DNA of 62,000 nt, taken from the NCBI RefSeq assembly GCF_037975245.1, contig NC_092562.1:12600001-12662000 (forward strand). Reading direction: 5' to 3'. Positions 11,263 through 24,307 of this stretch are shown here, one piece after another. This stretch comes from Apostichopus japonicus (Eukaryota; Echinodermata; Holothuroidea; Aspidochirotida; Stichopodidae). Each line of letters opens with the position of its first letter. Positions within the stretch are counted from its first letter, which is position 1. The translations under genes were made by a program, and so were the position numbers. The notes below the pieces were generated by a model that worked only from the letters and a program-made list of their open reading frames with translations, searched no databases and had not been told where the DNA came from.

Positions 11263-11276
11263 CTCACTAATGGCTT

Positions 11277-12359
11277 ACCAGGTGGGACTACCTAACTTAG
11301 TTGTTTGCCGACGTAAAACTTGAGAAGTTATGATAACGTTTTTTTTTTTTGACACTCTCGACTTAGTACAGCAACGCTGGTAGCGATCCGTGGAAGTTAG
11401 GGGGAAGAGTGGGTAATGTGTGCCGCGGTAATCATGCAGTCACATTGATTGTTCTCGGCCTTCGCGTTGATTTTTACTCCAGATGAAGATTCGGGAACGA
11501 TCAGGAAGTTTCATTAATTAATCATTACATATTTTACGTGACATTGAGTGGAATATCCTAAAATCTCTGTATTTGAGCAATGGCGTCATTAGAGTTTTCT
11601 GCGGGTGGGTGAGGGGAGGGGGTGTGTAATCTTTGGGAGGTAGCGATTAACGGGATGTGGCAGCCCACCAAATCACAACAAGGTTTCCGAAAAATTGAAT
11701 ATTGTGTTCAGTTTGTACCACAAATTCCGTACGTTGTTGTTTTCAACCAAACGGAGCTCTTTATTTACCATTTATTTAGTCAATTTCGGAGTATGCGAGC
11801 ATTATCAAATAAGAAAAGGCTGTCCTAACGCATAAAAGAAGCCACTTTAAGGGTTTTCCTCCAACTTACGATATCGTGTCCCTTGTGCTCTCCCAACCAA
11901 AGCGATTGTGTTAATTAGAGATAGGGTGGTTATTTGCTTGAATAGAAAAATGAAAGCATTAATTAATGAACACGAGTGCCTCGCAATTATGTTCCTCTTA
12001 GCTGGTGAAAGTTCACAACCCATGTAGAGATCACTTATTAACCTTGTTTGGAAATACACAAGTGGTTATTTTTGTTACGGCTGATGATCGTGAACGTAGT
12101 CAACAGTTCAAGTCAATTGTTTTGTAGATTAATGTCTGTTAAGCATTCTTTGTTCATTTGACCTGTTCGATTATTGCAAAAAAAACTTATGATTTCAATT
12201 CCTCGATGAAACTGGCACCTTTAACTAGCTTTGACAGCTAACGCACCTGCACACGTTAACCGACACCCGGAACGCAGCGATTATTTTGAAATGCAAATAT
12301 CAGCTTTACGATATAATATATAAAAATTTTGAGCGATAGTTGTTTTATCTTTCTTGCAG
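11277..12359 (+). repeat. SRCR-upstream spacer, duplicated copy 1
   Basis: This intronic block has recognisable copies at 23429-24307, 31600-32462, 34742-35651 and, in part, 36186-36590. Landmarks in order are GGGACTACCTAACT, TTTCATTAATTAATCATTACA, TTTGGGAGGTAG, CCAACCAAAGCGAT and a tract ending in the SRCR acceptor. I see no exon inside. The block moved together with the SRCR exon that follows it. Confidence 0.75.
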
Positions 12360-12680
12360 TTATTGAAAATATTCGTCTCGTCGATGGAAGCACTTCGAAT
12401 GTTGGAAGAGTTGAAGTAATGGTGAATGGTGAATGGGGTACGGTTTGTAACGACTTCTGGGACATAAACGATGCACATGTTGTTTGCAGACAGCTTGGTT
12501 TTACTGGCGCAGAGACAGGCTACGCTTACTTTGGTGAAGGATCTGGAAGGATATGGTTAGATAACGTAGAATGCATCGGGACTGAGGGAACGTTACAAGA
12601 TTGCCCGAAAAATAACATTGGCGAAGAAGACTGTATTCACTACGAGGATACCGGTGTTGAGTGTACACCATTAGACACTA
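12360..12680 (+). CDS. SRCR domain exon 3, 6-bp deletion in variable loop
   Basis: The 107-residue exon keeps all six cysteines. The segment between QLGFTGA and YAYFGEGSG is two residues shorter (ETGYAYF against ITERGYAYF in its sisters), an in-frame 6-bp deletion. The acceptor TTTCTTGCAG ends at 12359. The donor is A|GTAGGT after Asp-Thr, which differs from the usual G|GTGAGT but keeps phase 1; the same donor is used at 24634. Residues WGTVCNDFW replace WGTVCDDxW. Confidence 0.87.
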
Positions 12681-14060
12681 GTAGGTTATTCTCACAAGTT
12701 GTATTTCCCACAAAACTCTTCCATGTAGGCATTTTACATAGAATGACATCAAACTATAAAGCAAGTCTGGATAAGAAGTAAAAATTTGACTCGATCAAAT
12801 CTCTCACGGGTAGCATTATTTCCCAAAATGACGGGAAAATTAAGCTAGAAGACATTTTGCTACTCACACAAAGACACATACTGGTCATGAATACTACAAA
12901 ATTGAAAAACAAATTTCATGATCAACGATAATGATCTGTGGCCTACATTTCATCATAACTGAAAACTTAGCAGGCCCTGTTTGGCGCCATGACATGACGA
13001 CAGATACATTATTCCTGAACAACTTTGGTTCACCACCATTCAAACGTTATGTCCACAATATTTTAGCCAATTTGGACTAACACTCTGGGAGCAGCCTTTT
13101 TTTAACGTTTTCAGAAAATTACCTCTCGTGACCTCGAATAACCATCAAAATGATTAAACATCTCATGTATGAAAGCCTACATTATTACACAAACCACTCG
13201 CGACATGACAGGCGAATCGAATGAAAAATGACGAAATGGCAGTCAATCAAACACGGTGGCAAAAAGTGACCGAATTTCGGCAGAATCGCACGATCGCTAT
13301 AGCACAGCTGAGCTAACAATACGGAAAGGCAGAGAAAGGGAATCCCTCATAACACCATTAATTAGTATAATAAATGACCAATTTTAAATCTTAACAAAAT
13401 TGTTTTCCTGCATTACCACTGCGCACATTAGCTTTGAACCATGGATATGTTATACCCTGGTTGACTATACGCACTGTCAGTCAGTTTATTAGGTATGAGC
13501 ATATACCGCGTATAGTTTAGTTCTTTTTGTACTTTCCTATATCTAGTCGCTGATTTAGGTCACTGGTTGATGGAGGGAGTACACCAGAAATGCTGCGACT
13601 ATCGTCTCCTTGCCTATTTCTTTTTGACGAATTAATTGACATGTAAAATATACACGCTTTGCACAGTCATTACATCTGAACTTAATGTCGCGATGTACCG
13701 GAGTTAACCAAGCTTAAATTCCCATCTCTTAGAGAACATGAACAGCATTGACCACACGTCCCGTACAATGAGTAAAGGGGATATTATACAACGGAGTTAC
13801 TCTATCCGGTAGGATGTTCTAAACTAAATTATTACCCCGCCTCCCCACACCCCCCCCCCTGAAAAAAACACGCGAAATTGTACACAGTCAAACCAGAAAA
13901 CTGCTTGATGACGCTGGGCATTATAGACTGTGACGATGATGCAAATCGCTATAACATTTCGCGTGGCGTTTCTGTGGTGACTGCGAAGAATGTCTATCAT
14001 AAGCAAACAAATATAAATAGACATAAAAGCATTTAAGAATGTTAGCATTCTTAGAGCTCT
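12681..14060 (+). repeat. SRCR-downstream spacer, duplicated copy 1
   Basis: This block has copies at 24635-26000 (very close) and 41343-42560 (orphan). Landmarks are TTCTCACAAGTTGTATT, CAAAATGACGGGAAAATTAAG, CGAATCGAATGAAAA and ACCGCGTATAGTTTAG. Near its end, 13977-13993 (GTGACTGCGAAGAATGT) is a scrap of hevein exon fused to downstream intron, a deletion scar. No intact exon is seen. Confidence 0.75.
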
Positions 14061-14306
14061 TATTTTCTACGAGTCATTATACTAATCATAATCAAATTAT
14101 ATTAACATTTGATTTATGTTCCCCTAGATATGGAGGTTTAATACTTTACATGGTATCCTCCTGATTGTACAGAGATATATATTTGAATTTTGGCCACTTC
14201 TTCAAGGGCTCTACAACACTTTTACTTTAAGCTTTTCTTTCTACGAGTCATTATGCTAATCGTAATCAAATTATATTAACAGTTGATTTACTTTCCTATA
14301 ACTCAG

Positions 14307-14648
14307 ACCCAGCTCTTCCTTACAGAGAAGACAATCAATGTGGAGGTGATTGGCTTGCACCAAACGGAGAGGTAGCTCAGTGTAACCCCGATGGCATTTA
14401 TCCGTGTTGTTCCCCCTACAACTGGTGTGGCATCACCTCGGACTATTGTGATTGCGAAGAATGTATTGATTATAGAGCTGTTCCTTACAGAGTAGACTAT
14501 CAATGTGGAGGTGATTGGCTTGCACCAAATGGAGAGGTAGCTCAGTGTAACCCCGATGGCATTTATCCGTGTTGTTCCCCCTACAACTGGTGTGGCATCA
14601 CCTCGGAACATTGTGACTGCGAAGAATGTATTGATTATAGAGACCATG
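14307..14648 (+). CDS. Two-domain hevein-like exon
   Basis: The 342-bp exon holds two complete modules in one frame, a 165-bp (55-residue) internal duplication. The first ends CEECIDYRA and runs straight into VPYRVDYQCGGDW of the second, with no intron or linker. The first copy has SDYCDC where the second has SEHCDC. Acceptor CTATAACTCAG and donor CATG|GTGAGT are standard for this family, phase 1 both. It appears to be an intermediate between single-domain exons and the three-domain exons at 28059 and 29989. Confidence 0.83.
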
Positions 14649-16080
14649 GTGAGTGTAAAAGAAATCAAGTTTTTCAAGCGAACGAATTATTTTGAAATGA
14701 TACCTTAATTAGTGTCGGGCTAGACTAGGTGAGCTTGCCGATTAAATTAAACGTAGTATATCATTAGCAACCAAATATAAATAGACACACAAACGTTTAA
14801 GAATGTTCGCATTCCTTAAGAGGGAGCAATACTGCCTGATTGACTCTTCACATACTTGTAGTAGACATTTTTGCGCCAACAATAGTGACCTTTATCATTG
14901 AATAAAAGTAAATTGAAATTCCCCACCCTTATCCCGTTGCGTTTTGCAATATTGGAGGAGAGGGAGGCAGACAAGCTGTTGTTCATTACGTCATACATGC
15001 ACCCGAGAGAGTTCCTGAAAATGCGTTGCCAACTTTACTAAGATTTATACAATTAAGTTTTACCCAACTTGTAAGATTTTGGAATATTTAAATATAAACA
15101 AATTGTTAAATACCTTCAAAATTGAAGTAAATGTCAAATATTTATCCAATTTCGATGATAGATGCATACGTATGCTAAATGTCGTTATTACATTAAAATT
15201 GTGTACATCGATATTTGCAATCTGACTGTCAACACAGACGCACAGTGAATATCATTTATTCATCCGAGTTCTGGACTACGGCTCAATCACTTTCTTCTGA
15301 AAATTACGATTTATTTGTCGCACCTTATGTCGGGGTGCTTGAGTAAGGTCAACGCAATAGTCGTCTGGGTTAAGGTGTGTCGAAGTCATGTTTTATTGCT
15401 AGAATGAACGTTACTTTATATCGACGAAGTGCTGCTCACAGTCACAGTATGTCGAGCAGTGTTACTATTACTAAGTTATATATACATAGTAACTACTTGT
15501 AACCGGTACTTCGGTTGTGATGGCCATTGAACGATACACTATTCAGACATAGGCTACATCTCGTCTGTACACATAACTCAAAATTAAACATATTTGGTCC
15601 GCAAGATTGCTCCATGGTGACTTGAGATATTATTCTTTGGATTTCTGTATAATAATGTCCAATTCAACCATTGTAATAATTTAAAATCCGTGGTAGTTTA
15701 GTAGTTTCAGCATAAACCGTACGCGAGCGTTGTATTGTTTGCAGCGGTTCTACTAGGGAATCTGCATAGCGGCAAGTGTGACTCTGCCGAGGTGCATGTG
15801 TGATGTTATGAAAACGTTGCATCGTGGGTACTTTCACAAAATCATGGCAGATTTCAGAGAGCGTGGGTGGGATTTCATAAATAGCTCGTGTTTCCCTAGA
15901 TATGGAGGTTTAATACTTCTACATGGATATCCTTGTGATTGTAGAGAGAGAGATATTTGAATTTTGGCCACTGCTTCAGGGGCTCTACAACACTCTTCCT
16001 TTAAGCTTTTCTTTTCTACGAGTCATTATGCTAATCATAATCAAATTATATTACAGTTGATTTAATTTTCTATAACTCAG

Positions 16081-16128
16081 ACCCAACTTTTTACTTACAG
16101 AGATTATATATTGATTATAGAGACCATG
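16081..16128 (+). pseudogene. 48-bp shrunken hevein exon remnant (copy 1)
   Basis: An internal deletion joins the first and last few codons of a hevein exon. The original acceptor (CTATAACTCAG, ending 16080) and a donor-like GTGAAC remain. The 48-bp remnant is in phase (1 to 1) and would add 16 residues with no cysteine (ending YIDYRDH). Whether it is spliced as a microexon is unknown; I treat it as a remnant. Confidence 0.6.
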
Positions 16129-16383
16129 GTGAACAAAGAAAATCACAATTTTTAAGACAACAAATTATTTTGAAATGATACGTTAATTATTGGGCATCTC
16201 AAAACTGTCGGGCTAGACTGAGCTTGCAGATTATAATTAATGTAGTCTATCATAAGCAACCGAATATAAAGAGACAAAAAAGCGTAAGAATTTCCGCATT
16301 ACATAGTCTCTTACTTTCTACGAGTCATTATGCTAATCATAATCAAATAATATTTACAGTTGATTTACTTTCCTATAACTCAG

Positions 16384-16560
16384 ATCCAGCTCTTCCTTAC
16401 AGAGAAGACAATCAATGTGGAGGTTCTTGGCTTGCACCAAACGGAGAGGTAGCCCAGTGTAACCCCGATGGCATTTATCCGTGTTGTTCCCCCTACAACT
16501 GGTGTGGCATCACCTCGGAACATTGTGACTGCGAAGGATGTATTGATTATAGAGACCATG
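16384..16560 (+). CDS. Hevein-like domain exon, array A unit 2
   Basis: Single module with the array-A signature CGGSWLAPNG (Ser before Trp) and CDCEGCIDYR (Gly before the last Cys). Block B copies have Asp and Glu at these sites. All eight cysteines are present. Acceptor CTATAACTCAG and donor CATG|GTGAGT, phase 1. Confidence 0.85.
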
Positions 16561-17992
16561 GTGAGTCTAAAAGAAATCAAGTTTTTCAAGCCAACGAATT
16601 ATTTGAAATGATACCTTAATTAGTGTCGGGCTAGACTAGGTGAGCTTGCCGATTAAATTAAACGTAGTATATCATTAGCAACCAAATATAAATAGACACA
16701 CAAACGTTTAAGAATGTTCGCATTCCTTAAGAGGGAGCAATACTGCCTGATTGACTCTTCACATACTTGTAGTAGACATGTTTGCGCCAACAATAATTAT
16801 CTTTATCACGGAATAAATGTAAATTGAAATTCCCATCCCTTATCCCGTTGCGTGTCGCCATATTGGAGGAGATGGAGGCAGACAAACAGCTGTTCATTGC
16901 GTCATACATGCACCCGAGAGAGTTCCTGAAAATGCGTTGCCAACTTTAATGATATTTATACAATTAAGTTTTACCCAACTTGTAAGATTTTGGAATATTT
17001 AAATATAAACAAATTGTTAAATACCTTCAAAATTGAAGTAAATGTCAAATATTTATCCAATTTCGATGATAGATGCATACGTATGCTAAATGTCGTTTAT
17101 ACATTAAATTTTTGTAAATCGATAGTTTGCAATCTGACTGTAACATAGACGCACAGCGAATGTTATTGTTTTCATCCGAATTCTGGACTACGGCTCAATC
17201 ACTTTCTTCTGAAAATTACGATGTTTTCGTCGCACCTTATGTCGGGGTGCTTGAGTAAGGTCAACGCAATAGTCGTCTGGGTTAACGTGTGTCTAAGTCA
17301 TGTTTTATTGCTCGAATGAACGTTGCTTTATATCGACGAAGTGCTGCTCACAGTCACAGTATGTCGAGCAGTGTTACTATTACTAAGTTATATATACATA
17401 GTAACTACTTGTAACCGGTACTTCGGTTGTGATGGCCATTGAACGATACACTATTCAGACATAGGCTACATCTCGTCTGTACACATAACTCAAAATTAAA
17501 CATATTTGGTCCGCAAGATTGCTCCATGGTGACTTGAGATATTATTCTTTGGATTTCTGTATAATAATGTCCAATTCAACCATTGTAATAATTTAAAATC
17601 CGTGGTAGTTTAGTAGTTTCAGCATAAACCGTACGCGAGCGTTGTATTGTTTGCAGCGGTTCTACTAGGGAATCTGCATAGCGGCAAGTGTGACTCTGCC
17701 GAGGTGCATATGTGATGTTATGAAAACGTTGCATCGTGGGTACTTTCACAAAATCATGGCAGATTTCAGAGAGCGTGGGTGGGATTTCATAAATAGCTCG
17801 TGTTTCCCTAGATATGGAGGTTTAATACTTCTACATGGATATCCTTGTGATTGTAGAGAGAGAGATATTTGAATTTTGGCCACTGCTTCAGGGGCTCTAC
17901 AACACTCTTCCTTTAAGCTTTTCTTTTCTACGAGTCATTATGCTAATCATAATCAAATTATATTACAGTTGATTTAATTTTCTATAACTCAG

Positions 17993-18040
17993 ACCCAACT
18001 TTTTACTTACAGAGATTATATATTGATTATAGAGACCATG
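17993..18040 (+). pseudogene. 48-bp shrunken hevein exon remnant (copy 2)
   Basis: Same deletion join, acceptor and GTGAAC donor-like site as the remnant at 16081. The shared breakpoint shows the deletion came before duplication of the array unit. Confidence 0.6.
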
Positions 18041-18297
18041 GTGAACAAAGAAAATCACAATTTTTAAGACAACAAATTATTTTGAAATGATACGTTAATT
18101 ATTGGGCATCTCAAAACTGTCGGGCTAGACTGAGCTTGCAGATTATATTTAATGTAGTCTATCATAAGCAACCGAATATAAAGAGACAAAAAAGCGTTTA
18201 AGAATTTCCGCATTACATAGTCTCTTATTTTCTACGAGTCATTATGCTAATCATAATCAAATAATATTTACAGTTGATTTACTTTCCTATAACTCAG

Positions 18298-18474
18298 ATC
18301 CAGCTCTTCCTTACAGAGAAGACAATCAATGTGGAGGTTCTTGGCTTGCACCAAACGGAGAGGTAGCTCAGTGTAACCCCGATGGCATTTATCCGTGTTG
18401 TTCCCCCTACAACTGGTGTGGCATCACCTCGGAACATTGTGACTGCGAAGGATGTATTGATTATAGAGACCATG
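18298..18474 (+). CDS. Hevein-like domain exon, array A unit 3
   Basis: Encodes the same protein as the exon at 16384 (CGGSW, CEGC type). The only nucleotide difference I noticed is silent (GCTCAG against GCCCAG). Splice signals are intact and phase 1. The flanking ~1.9 kb is also nearly identical to unit 2. Confidence 0.85.
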
Positions 18475-19906
18475 GTGAGTCTAAAAGAAATCAAGTTTTT
18501 CAAGCCAACGAATTATTTGAAATGATACCTTAATTAGTGTCGGGCTAGACTAGGTGAGCTTGCCGATTAAATTAAACGTAGTATATCATTAGCAACCAAA
18601 TATAAATAGACACACAAACGTTTAAGAATGTTCGCATTCCTTAAGAGGGAGCAATACTGCCTGATTGACTCTTCACATACTTGTAGTAGACATTTTTGCG
18701 CCAACAATAATTATCTTTATCACGGAATAAATGTAAATTGAAATTCCCATCCCTTATCCCGTTGCGTGTCGCCATATTGGAGGAGATGGAGGCAGACAAA
18801 CAGCTGTTCATTGCGTCATACATGCACCCGAGAGAGTTCCTGAAAATGCGTTGCCAACTTTAATGATATTTATACAATTAAGTTTTACCCAACTTGTAAG
18901 ATTTTGGAATATTTAAATATAAACAAATTGTTAAATACCTTCAAAATTGAAGTAAATGTCAAATATTTATCCAATTTCGATGATAGATGCATACGTATGC
19001 TAAATGTCGTTTATACATTAAATTTTTGTAAATCGATAGTTTGCAATCTGACTGTCAACATAGACGCACAGCGAATGTTATTGTTTTCATCCGAATTCTG
19101 GACTACGGCTCAATCACTTTCTTCTGAAAATTACGATGTTTTCGTCGCACCTTATGTCGGGGTGCTTGAGTAAGGTCAACGCAATAGTCGTCTGGGTTAA
19201 CGTGTGTCTAAGTCATGTTTTATTGCTCGAATGAACGTTGCTTTATATCGACGAAGTGCTGCTCACAGTCACAGTATGTCGAGCAGTGTTACTATTACTA
19301 AGTTATATATACATAGTAACTTCTTGTAACCGGTACTTCGGTTGTGATGGCCATTGAACGATACACTATTCAGACATAGGCTACATCTCGTCTGTACACA
19401 TAACTCAAAATTAAACATATTTGGTCCGCAAGATTGCTCCATGGTGACTTGAGATATTATTCTTTGGATTTCTGTATAATAATGTCCAATTCAACCATTG
19501 TAATAATTTAAAATCCGTGATAGTTTAGTAGTTTCAGCATATACCGTACGTGAGCGCTGTATTGTTTGCAGCGGTACTACTAGGGAATCTGCATAGCGGC
19601 AAGTGTGACTCTGCAGAAGTGCATGTGTAGTGTTATGAAAACGTTGCATCGTGGGTATTTTCACTAAAACATGGAAAATTGCAGAGAGCGTGGATGGGAT
19701 TTCATAAAAAAAGCTCGTGTTTCCCTAGATATGGAGGTTTAATACTTTACATGGTATCCTCTTGATTGTACAGAGATATATATTTGAATTTTGGCCACTG
19801 CTTCAGGGGCTCTACAACACGTTTACCTTAAGCTTTTCTTTCTACGAGTCATTATGCTAATCATGATCAAATTATATAACAGTTGATTTAATTTTCTATA
19901 ACTCAG

Positions 19907-19953
19907 AACCAACTCTTACTTACAGAGATTATACATTGATTAAAGAGACCACG
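19907..19953 (+). pseudogene. Shrunken hevein exon remnant (copy 3, donor lost)
   Basis: Same origin as the 48-bp remnants, but diverged further: 47 bp, and the donor GTGAAC has become ATGAAT. It is therefore out of phase and cannot splice, so this copy is dead. Confidence 0.6.
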
Positions 19954-20214
19954 ATGAATAAAGAAAATCATATATTTCAAGCCTACAAATTATTTTGAAA
20001 TGATACGTTAATTATTGGGCATCTCAAAACTATCAGGCTAAACTGGGCGAGCTTGCAGATTAAAATTAATGTAATATATCTTAAGCAACCGAATATAAAG
20101 AGACACAAAAGCGTTTAAGAATGTCCGCATTACATAGTCTCTTATTTTCTACGAGTCATTATGCTAATCATAATCAAATAATGTTTACAGTTGATTTACT
20201 TTCCTATAACTCAG

Positions 20215-20391
20215 ACCCAGCTCTTCCTTACAGAGAAGACAATCAATGTGGAGGTTCTTGGCTTGCACCAAACGGAGAGGTAGCTCAGTGTAACCCCGAT
20301 GGCATTTATCCGTGTTGTTCCCCCTACAACTGGTGTGGCATCACCTCGGAACATTGTGACTGCGAAGGATGTATTGATTATAGAGACCATG
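20215..20391 (+). CDS. Hevein-like domain exon, array A unit 4
   Basis: CGGSW / CEGC type, with the same encoded module as units 2 and 3. It has AGACCCAG at its start where units 2, 3 and 5 have AGATCCAG, a silent change. All eight cysteines and both phase-1 splice sites are intact. Confidence 0.85.
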
Positions 20392-21814
20392 GTGAGTCTA
20401 AAAGAAATCAAGTTTTTCAAGCCAACGAATTATTTGAAATGATACCTTAATTAGTGTCGGGCTAGACTAGGTGAGCTTGCCGATTAAAGTAAACGTAGTA
20501 TATCATTAGCAACCAAATATAAATAGACACACAAACGTTTAAGAATGTTCGCATTCCTTAAGAGGGAGCAATACTGCCTGATTGACTCTTCACATACTTG
20601 TAGTAGACATGTTTGCGCCAACAATAATTATCTTTATCACGGAATAAATGTAAATGTAAATTCCCATCCCTTATCCCGTTGCGTGTCGCCATATTGGAGG
20701 AGAGGGAGGCAGACAAACAGCTGTTAATTGCGTCATACATGCACCCGAGAGAGTTCCTGAAAATGCGTTGCCAACTTTAATGATATTAATACAATTAAGT
20801 TTTACCCAACTTGTAAGATTTTGGAATATTTAAATATAAGCAAATTGTTAAATACCTTCAAAATTGAAGTAAATGTCAAAAATGTATCCAATTTTGATCA
20901 TAAATGCATACGTATGCTAAATGTCGTTTATGCATTAAAATCTTGTACATCGATATTTGCAATCTGACTGTCAACACAGACGCACAGTGAATATCATTTA
21001 TTCATCCGAGTTCTGGACTACGGCTCAATCACTTTCTTCTGAAAATAACGATTTATTTGTCGCACCTTATATCGGGGTGCTTGAGTAAGGTCAACGCAAT
21101 AGTCGTCTGGGTTAAGGTGTGTCGAAGTCATGTTTTATTGCTAGAATGAACGTTACTTTATATCGACGAAGTGCTGCTCACAGTCACAGTATGTCGAGCA
21201 GTGTTACTATTACTAAGTTATATAGTAACTACTTGTAACCGGTACTTCGGTTGTGATGGCCATGAACGATAAACTATTCAGACATAGGCTACATCTCGTC
21301 TGTACACATTACTCAAAATCAAACATATTTGGTCCGCAAGATTGCTCCATGGTGACTTGAGATATTATTCTTTGGATTTCTGTATAATAATGTCCAATTC
21401 AACCATTGTAATAATTTAAAATCCGTGGTAGTTTAGTAGTTTCAGCATAAACCGTACGCGAGCGTTGTATTGTTTGCAGCGGTTCTACTAGGGAATCTGC
21501 ATAGCGGCAAGTGTGACTCTGCCGAGGTGCATGTGTGATGTTATGAAAACGTTGCATCGTGTGTACTTTCACAAAATCATGGCAGATTTCAGAGAGCGTG
21601 GGTGGGATTTCATAAATAGCTCGTGTTTCCCTAGATATGGAGGTTTAATACTTCTACATGGTATCCTTGTGATTGTAGAGAGAGAGATATTTGAATTTTG
21701 GCCACTGCTTCAGGGGCTCTACAACACTCTTCCTTTAAGCTTTTCTTTTCTACGAGTCATTATGCTAATCATAATCAAATTATATTACAGTTGATTTAAT
21801 TTTCTATAACTCAG

Positions 21815-21862
21815 ACCCAACTTTTTACTTACAGAGATTATATATTGATTATAGAGACCATG
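21815..21862 (+). pseudogene. 48-bp shrunken hevein exon remnant (copy 4)
   Basis: Matches the remnants at 16081 and 17993, including the in-phase 48-bp length and the GTGAAC donor-like site. Confidence 0.6.
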
Positions 21863-22119
21863 GTGAACAAAGAAAATCACAATTTTTAAGACAACAAATT
21901 ATTTTGAAATGATACGTTAATTATTGGGCATCTCAAAACTGTCGGGCTAGACTGAGCTTGCAGATTATAATTAATGTAGTCTATCATAAGCAACCGAATA
22001 TAAAGAGACACAAAAGCGTTTAAGAATTTCCGCATTACATAGTCTCTTATTTTCTACGAGTCATTATGCTAATCATAATCAAATAATATTTACAGTTGAT
22101 TTACTTTCCTATAACTCAG

Positions 22120-22296
22120 ATCCAGCTCTTCCTTACAGAGAAGACAATCAATGTGGAGGTTCTTGGCTTGCACCAAACGGAGAGGTAGCTCAGTGTAACC
22201 CCGATGGCATTTATCCGTGTTGTTCCCCCTACAACTGGTGTGGCATCACCTCGGAACATTGTGACTGCGAAGGATGTATTGATTATAGAGACCATG
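22120..22296 (+). CDS. Hevein-like domain exon, array A unit 5
   Basis: Last intact unit of array A, CGGSW / CEGC type, encoding the same module as units 2-4. Its downstream intron diverges more from the other units. It then breaks at about 23375-23428 into the SRCR-upstream spacer, and the same junction sequence recurs at 31550-31615. Confidence 0.85.
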
Positions 22297-23428
22297 GTGA
22301 GTCTAAAAGAAATCAAGTTTTTCAAGCCAACTAATTATTTGAAATGATACCTTAATTTGTGTCGGGCTAGACTAGGTGAGCTTGCCGATTAAATTAAACG
22401 TAGTATATCATTAGCAACCAAATATAAATAGACACACAAACGTTTAAGAATGTTCGCATTCCTTAAGAGGGAGCAATACTGCCTGATTGACTCTTCACAT
22501 ACTTGTAGTAGACATGTTTGCGCGAACAATAATTATCTTTATCATGGAATAAATGTAAATTCAAATCCCCGCCCTAATCCCGTTGCGTGTCGCCATATTG
22601 GAAGAGATGGAGGCAGACAAACAACTGTTCATGGCGTCATACATGCACCCGAGAGAGTTCCTGAAAATGCGTTGCCAACTTTAATGATATTTGTACAATT
22701 AAATTTTACCCAACTTGTAAGATTTTGGAATATTTAAATATAAACAAATTGTTAAATACCTTCAAAATTGAAGTAAATGTCAAATATTTATCCAATTTTG
22801 ATGATAGATGCATACGTATGCGAAATGTCGTTTATACATTAAATTTGTGTAAATCGATAGTTTGCAATCTGACTGTCAATATAGACGCACAGCGAATGTC
22901 ATTGTTTTCATCCGAATTCTGGACTACGGCTCAATCACTTTCTTCTGAAAATTACGATTTTTTTGTCTCACCTTATGTCGGGGTGCTTGAGTAAGGTCAA
23001 CGCAATAGTCGTCTGGGTTAACGTGTGTCTAAGTCATGTTTCATTGCTCGAATTAATGTTACTTTATATGAACAAAGTGCTGCTCACAGTCACAGTTTGT
23101 CGAGCAGTGTTACTATTACTAAGTTATATAGTAACTACTTGTAACCGGTACTACGGTTGTGATGGACATTGAACGATACACTTTTTACGCATAGGCTACA
23201 TCTCGTCTGCAACATAACCCAATATCAAACACATGCGATCCGCAAGATGGCTCCGTGATGACTTAAGATATTATTTGTTAGATTTCTGGAAAATAATGTC
23301 CAATTCAACCATTGTGATGATTGAAAAGTCCGTGATATTTTAGTAGTTTCAGCATATACCGTACGCGAGCGTTGTTCTGTGTGCAGCGGTGTTACAAGGG
23401 AATCTACATAGCGGCAAGTGTGACTCTG

Positions 23429-24307
23429 CCGAGGTGCATGTGGGACTACCTAACTCAGTTGTTCGATGACGTAAAACTTGAGAAGTTGTGATAACGTTTT
23501 GACTTTCTCGACTTGTTAGGGCATAGCTTTTAGGGATCCATGGAAGTAAGAGGGGAAGAGTTGGTATGTGTGCCGCGATAATCATGCAGTCACATTGATT
23601 GTCCTCAGCCTTCGTGTTAATTTGTACTCCGGATCAAAATTCATGAACAATCCAGGAAGTTTCATTAATTAATCATTACATATTTTACGTGACATTGAGT
23701 GGATTGTCCTAAAATCTCTGTATTTGAGCAATGATGTCGTTAGAGTCTTCAATCCGTGGGTCGGTGAAGGGTGGTGGGAAGTAATCTTTGGGAGGTAGTG
23801 ATTTGCGGGATGTGGCAACCCACCAAATCACAACCTTTTGCCTTCCTAACCAAAGCGATCGTGTTCATGAGAAGATGGTTATTTGCTTGAATAGAAAAAT
23901 GAAAACATTAAGGAATTGACACGAGTGCCTCGCAGTTGTCTTCCTCTTGGCTGGTGCAAGTTCACAGTCTATGCAGAGATCACTTTTTAACCTTGTTTTG
24001 GGTATACTCAAGTGGTTATATTTGTTAAGGCTGGTTATCGTGAACGTAGTCAACAGTTAAGTCAACTGTTTCCGTAGATTTATGTCTGTTAAGCATTCTT
24101 TGTGCATTTGACCTGTTCGAATATTGCCAAGAAAACTCATGATTTTAATTCCTCGATGTAACTGGCACCTTTAACTAGCTTTGACAGCTAACACATCTGC
24201 TCACGTTAAGCGACACCCGGAACGCAGCGATTATTTTGAAATGCAAATATCAGCTTTCGATATAATATATACATTTTTGAGCGATAGTTGTTTTACCTTT
24301 CTTTCAG
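23429..24307 (+). repeat. SRCR-upstream spacer, duplicated copy 2
   Basis: Second copy of the block described at 11277, shorter because it lacks some middle sequence and the long TA run. It leads into the SRCR acceptor CTTTCAG. Confidence 0.75.

Larger units (their letters stand above)
14061..23428 (+). repeat. Tandem array A of ~1.9-kb hevein-exon units
   Basis: Intact hevein exons begin at 14307, 16384, 18298, 20215 and 22120, giving spacings of about 2077, 1914, 1917 and 1905 bp. The whole unit repeats, not just the exon: the landmarks GTGTCGGGCTAGACT, AAGAGGGAGCAATACTGCC, GAATATTTAAATATAA and CTGCATAGCGGCAAGTGTGA recur in order. Each unit after the first also carries a shrunken 48-bp exon remnant upstream of the intact one. 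Near-identity over introns implies recent duplication or gene conversion. Confidence 0.85.
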
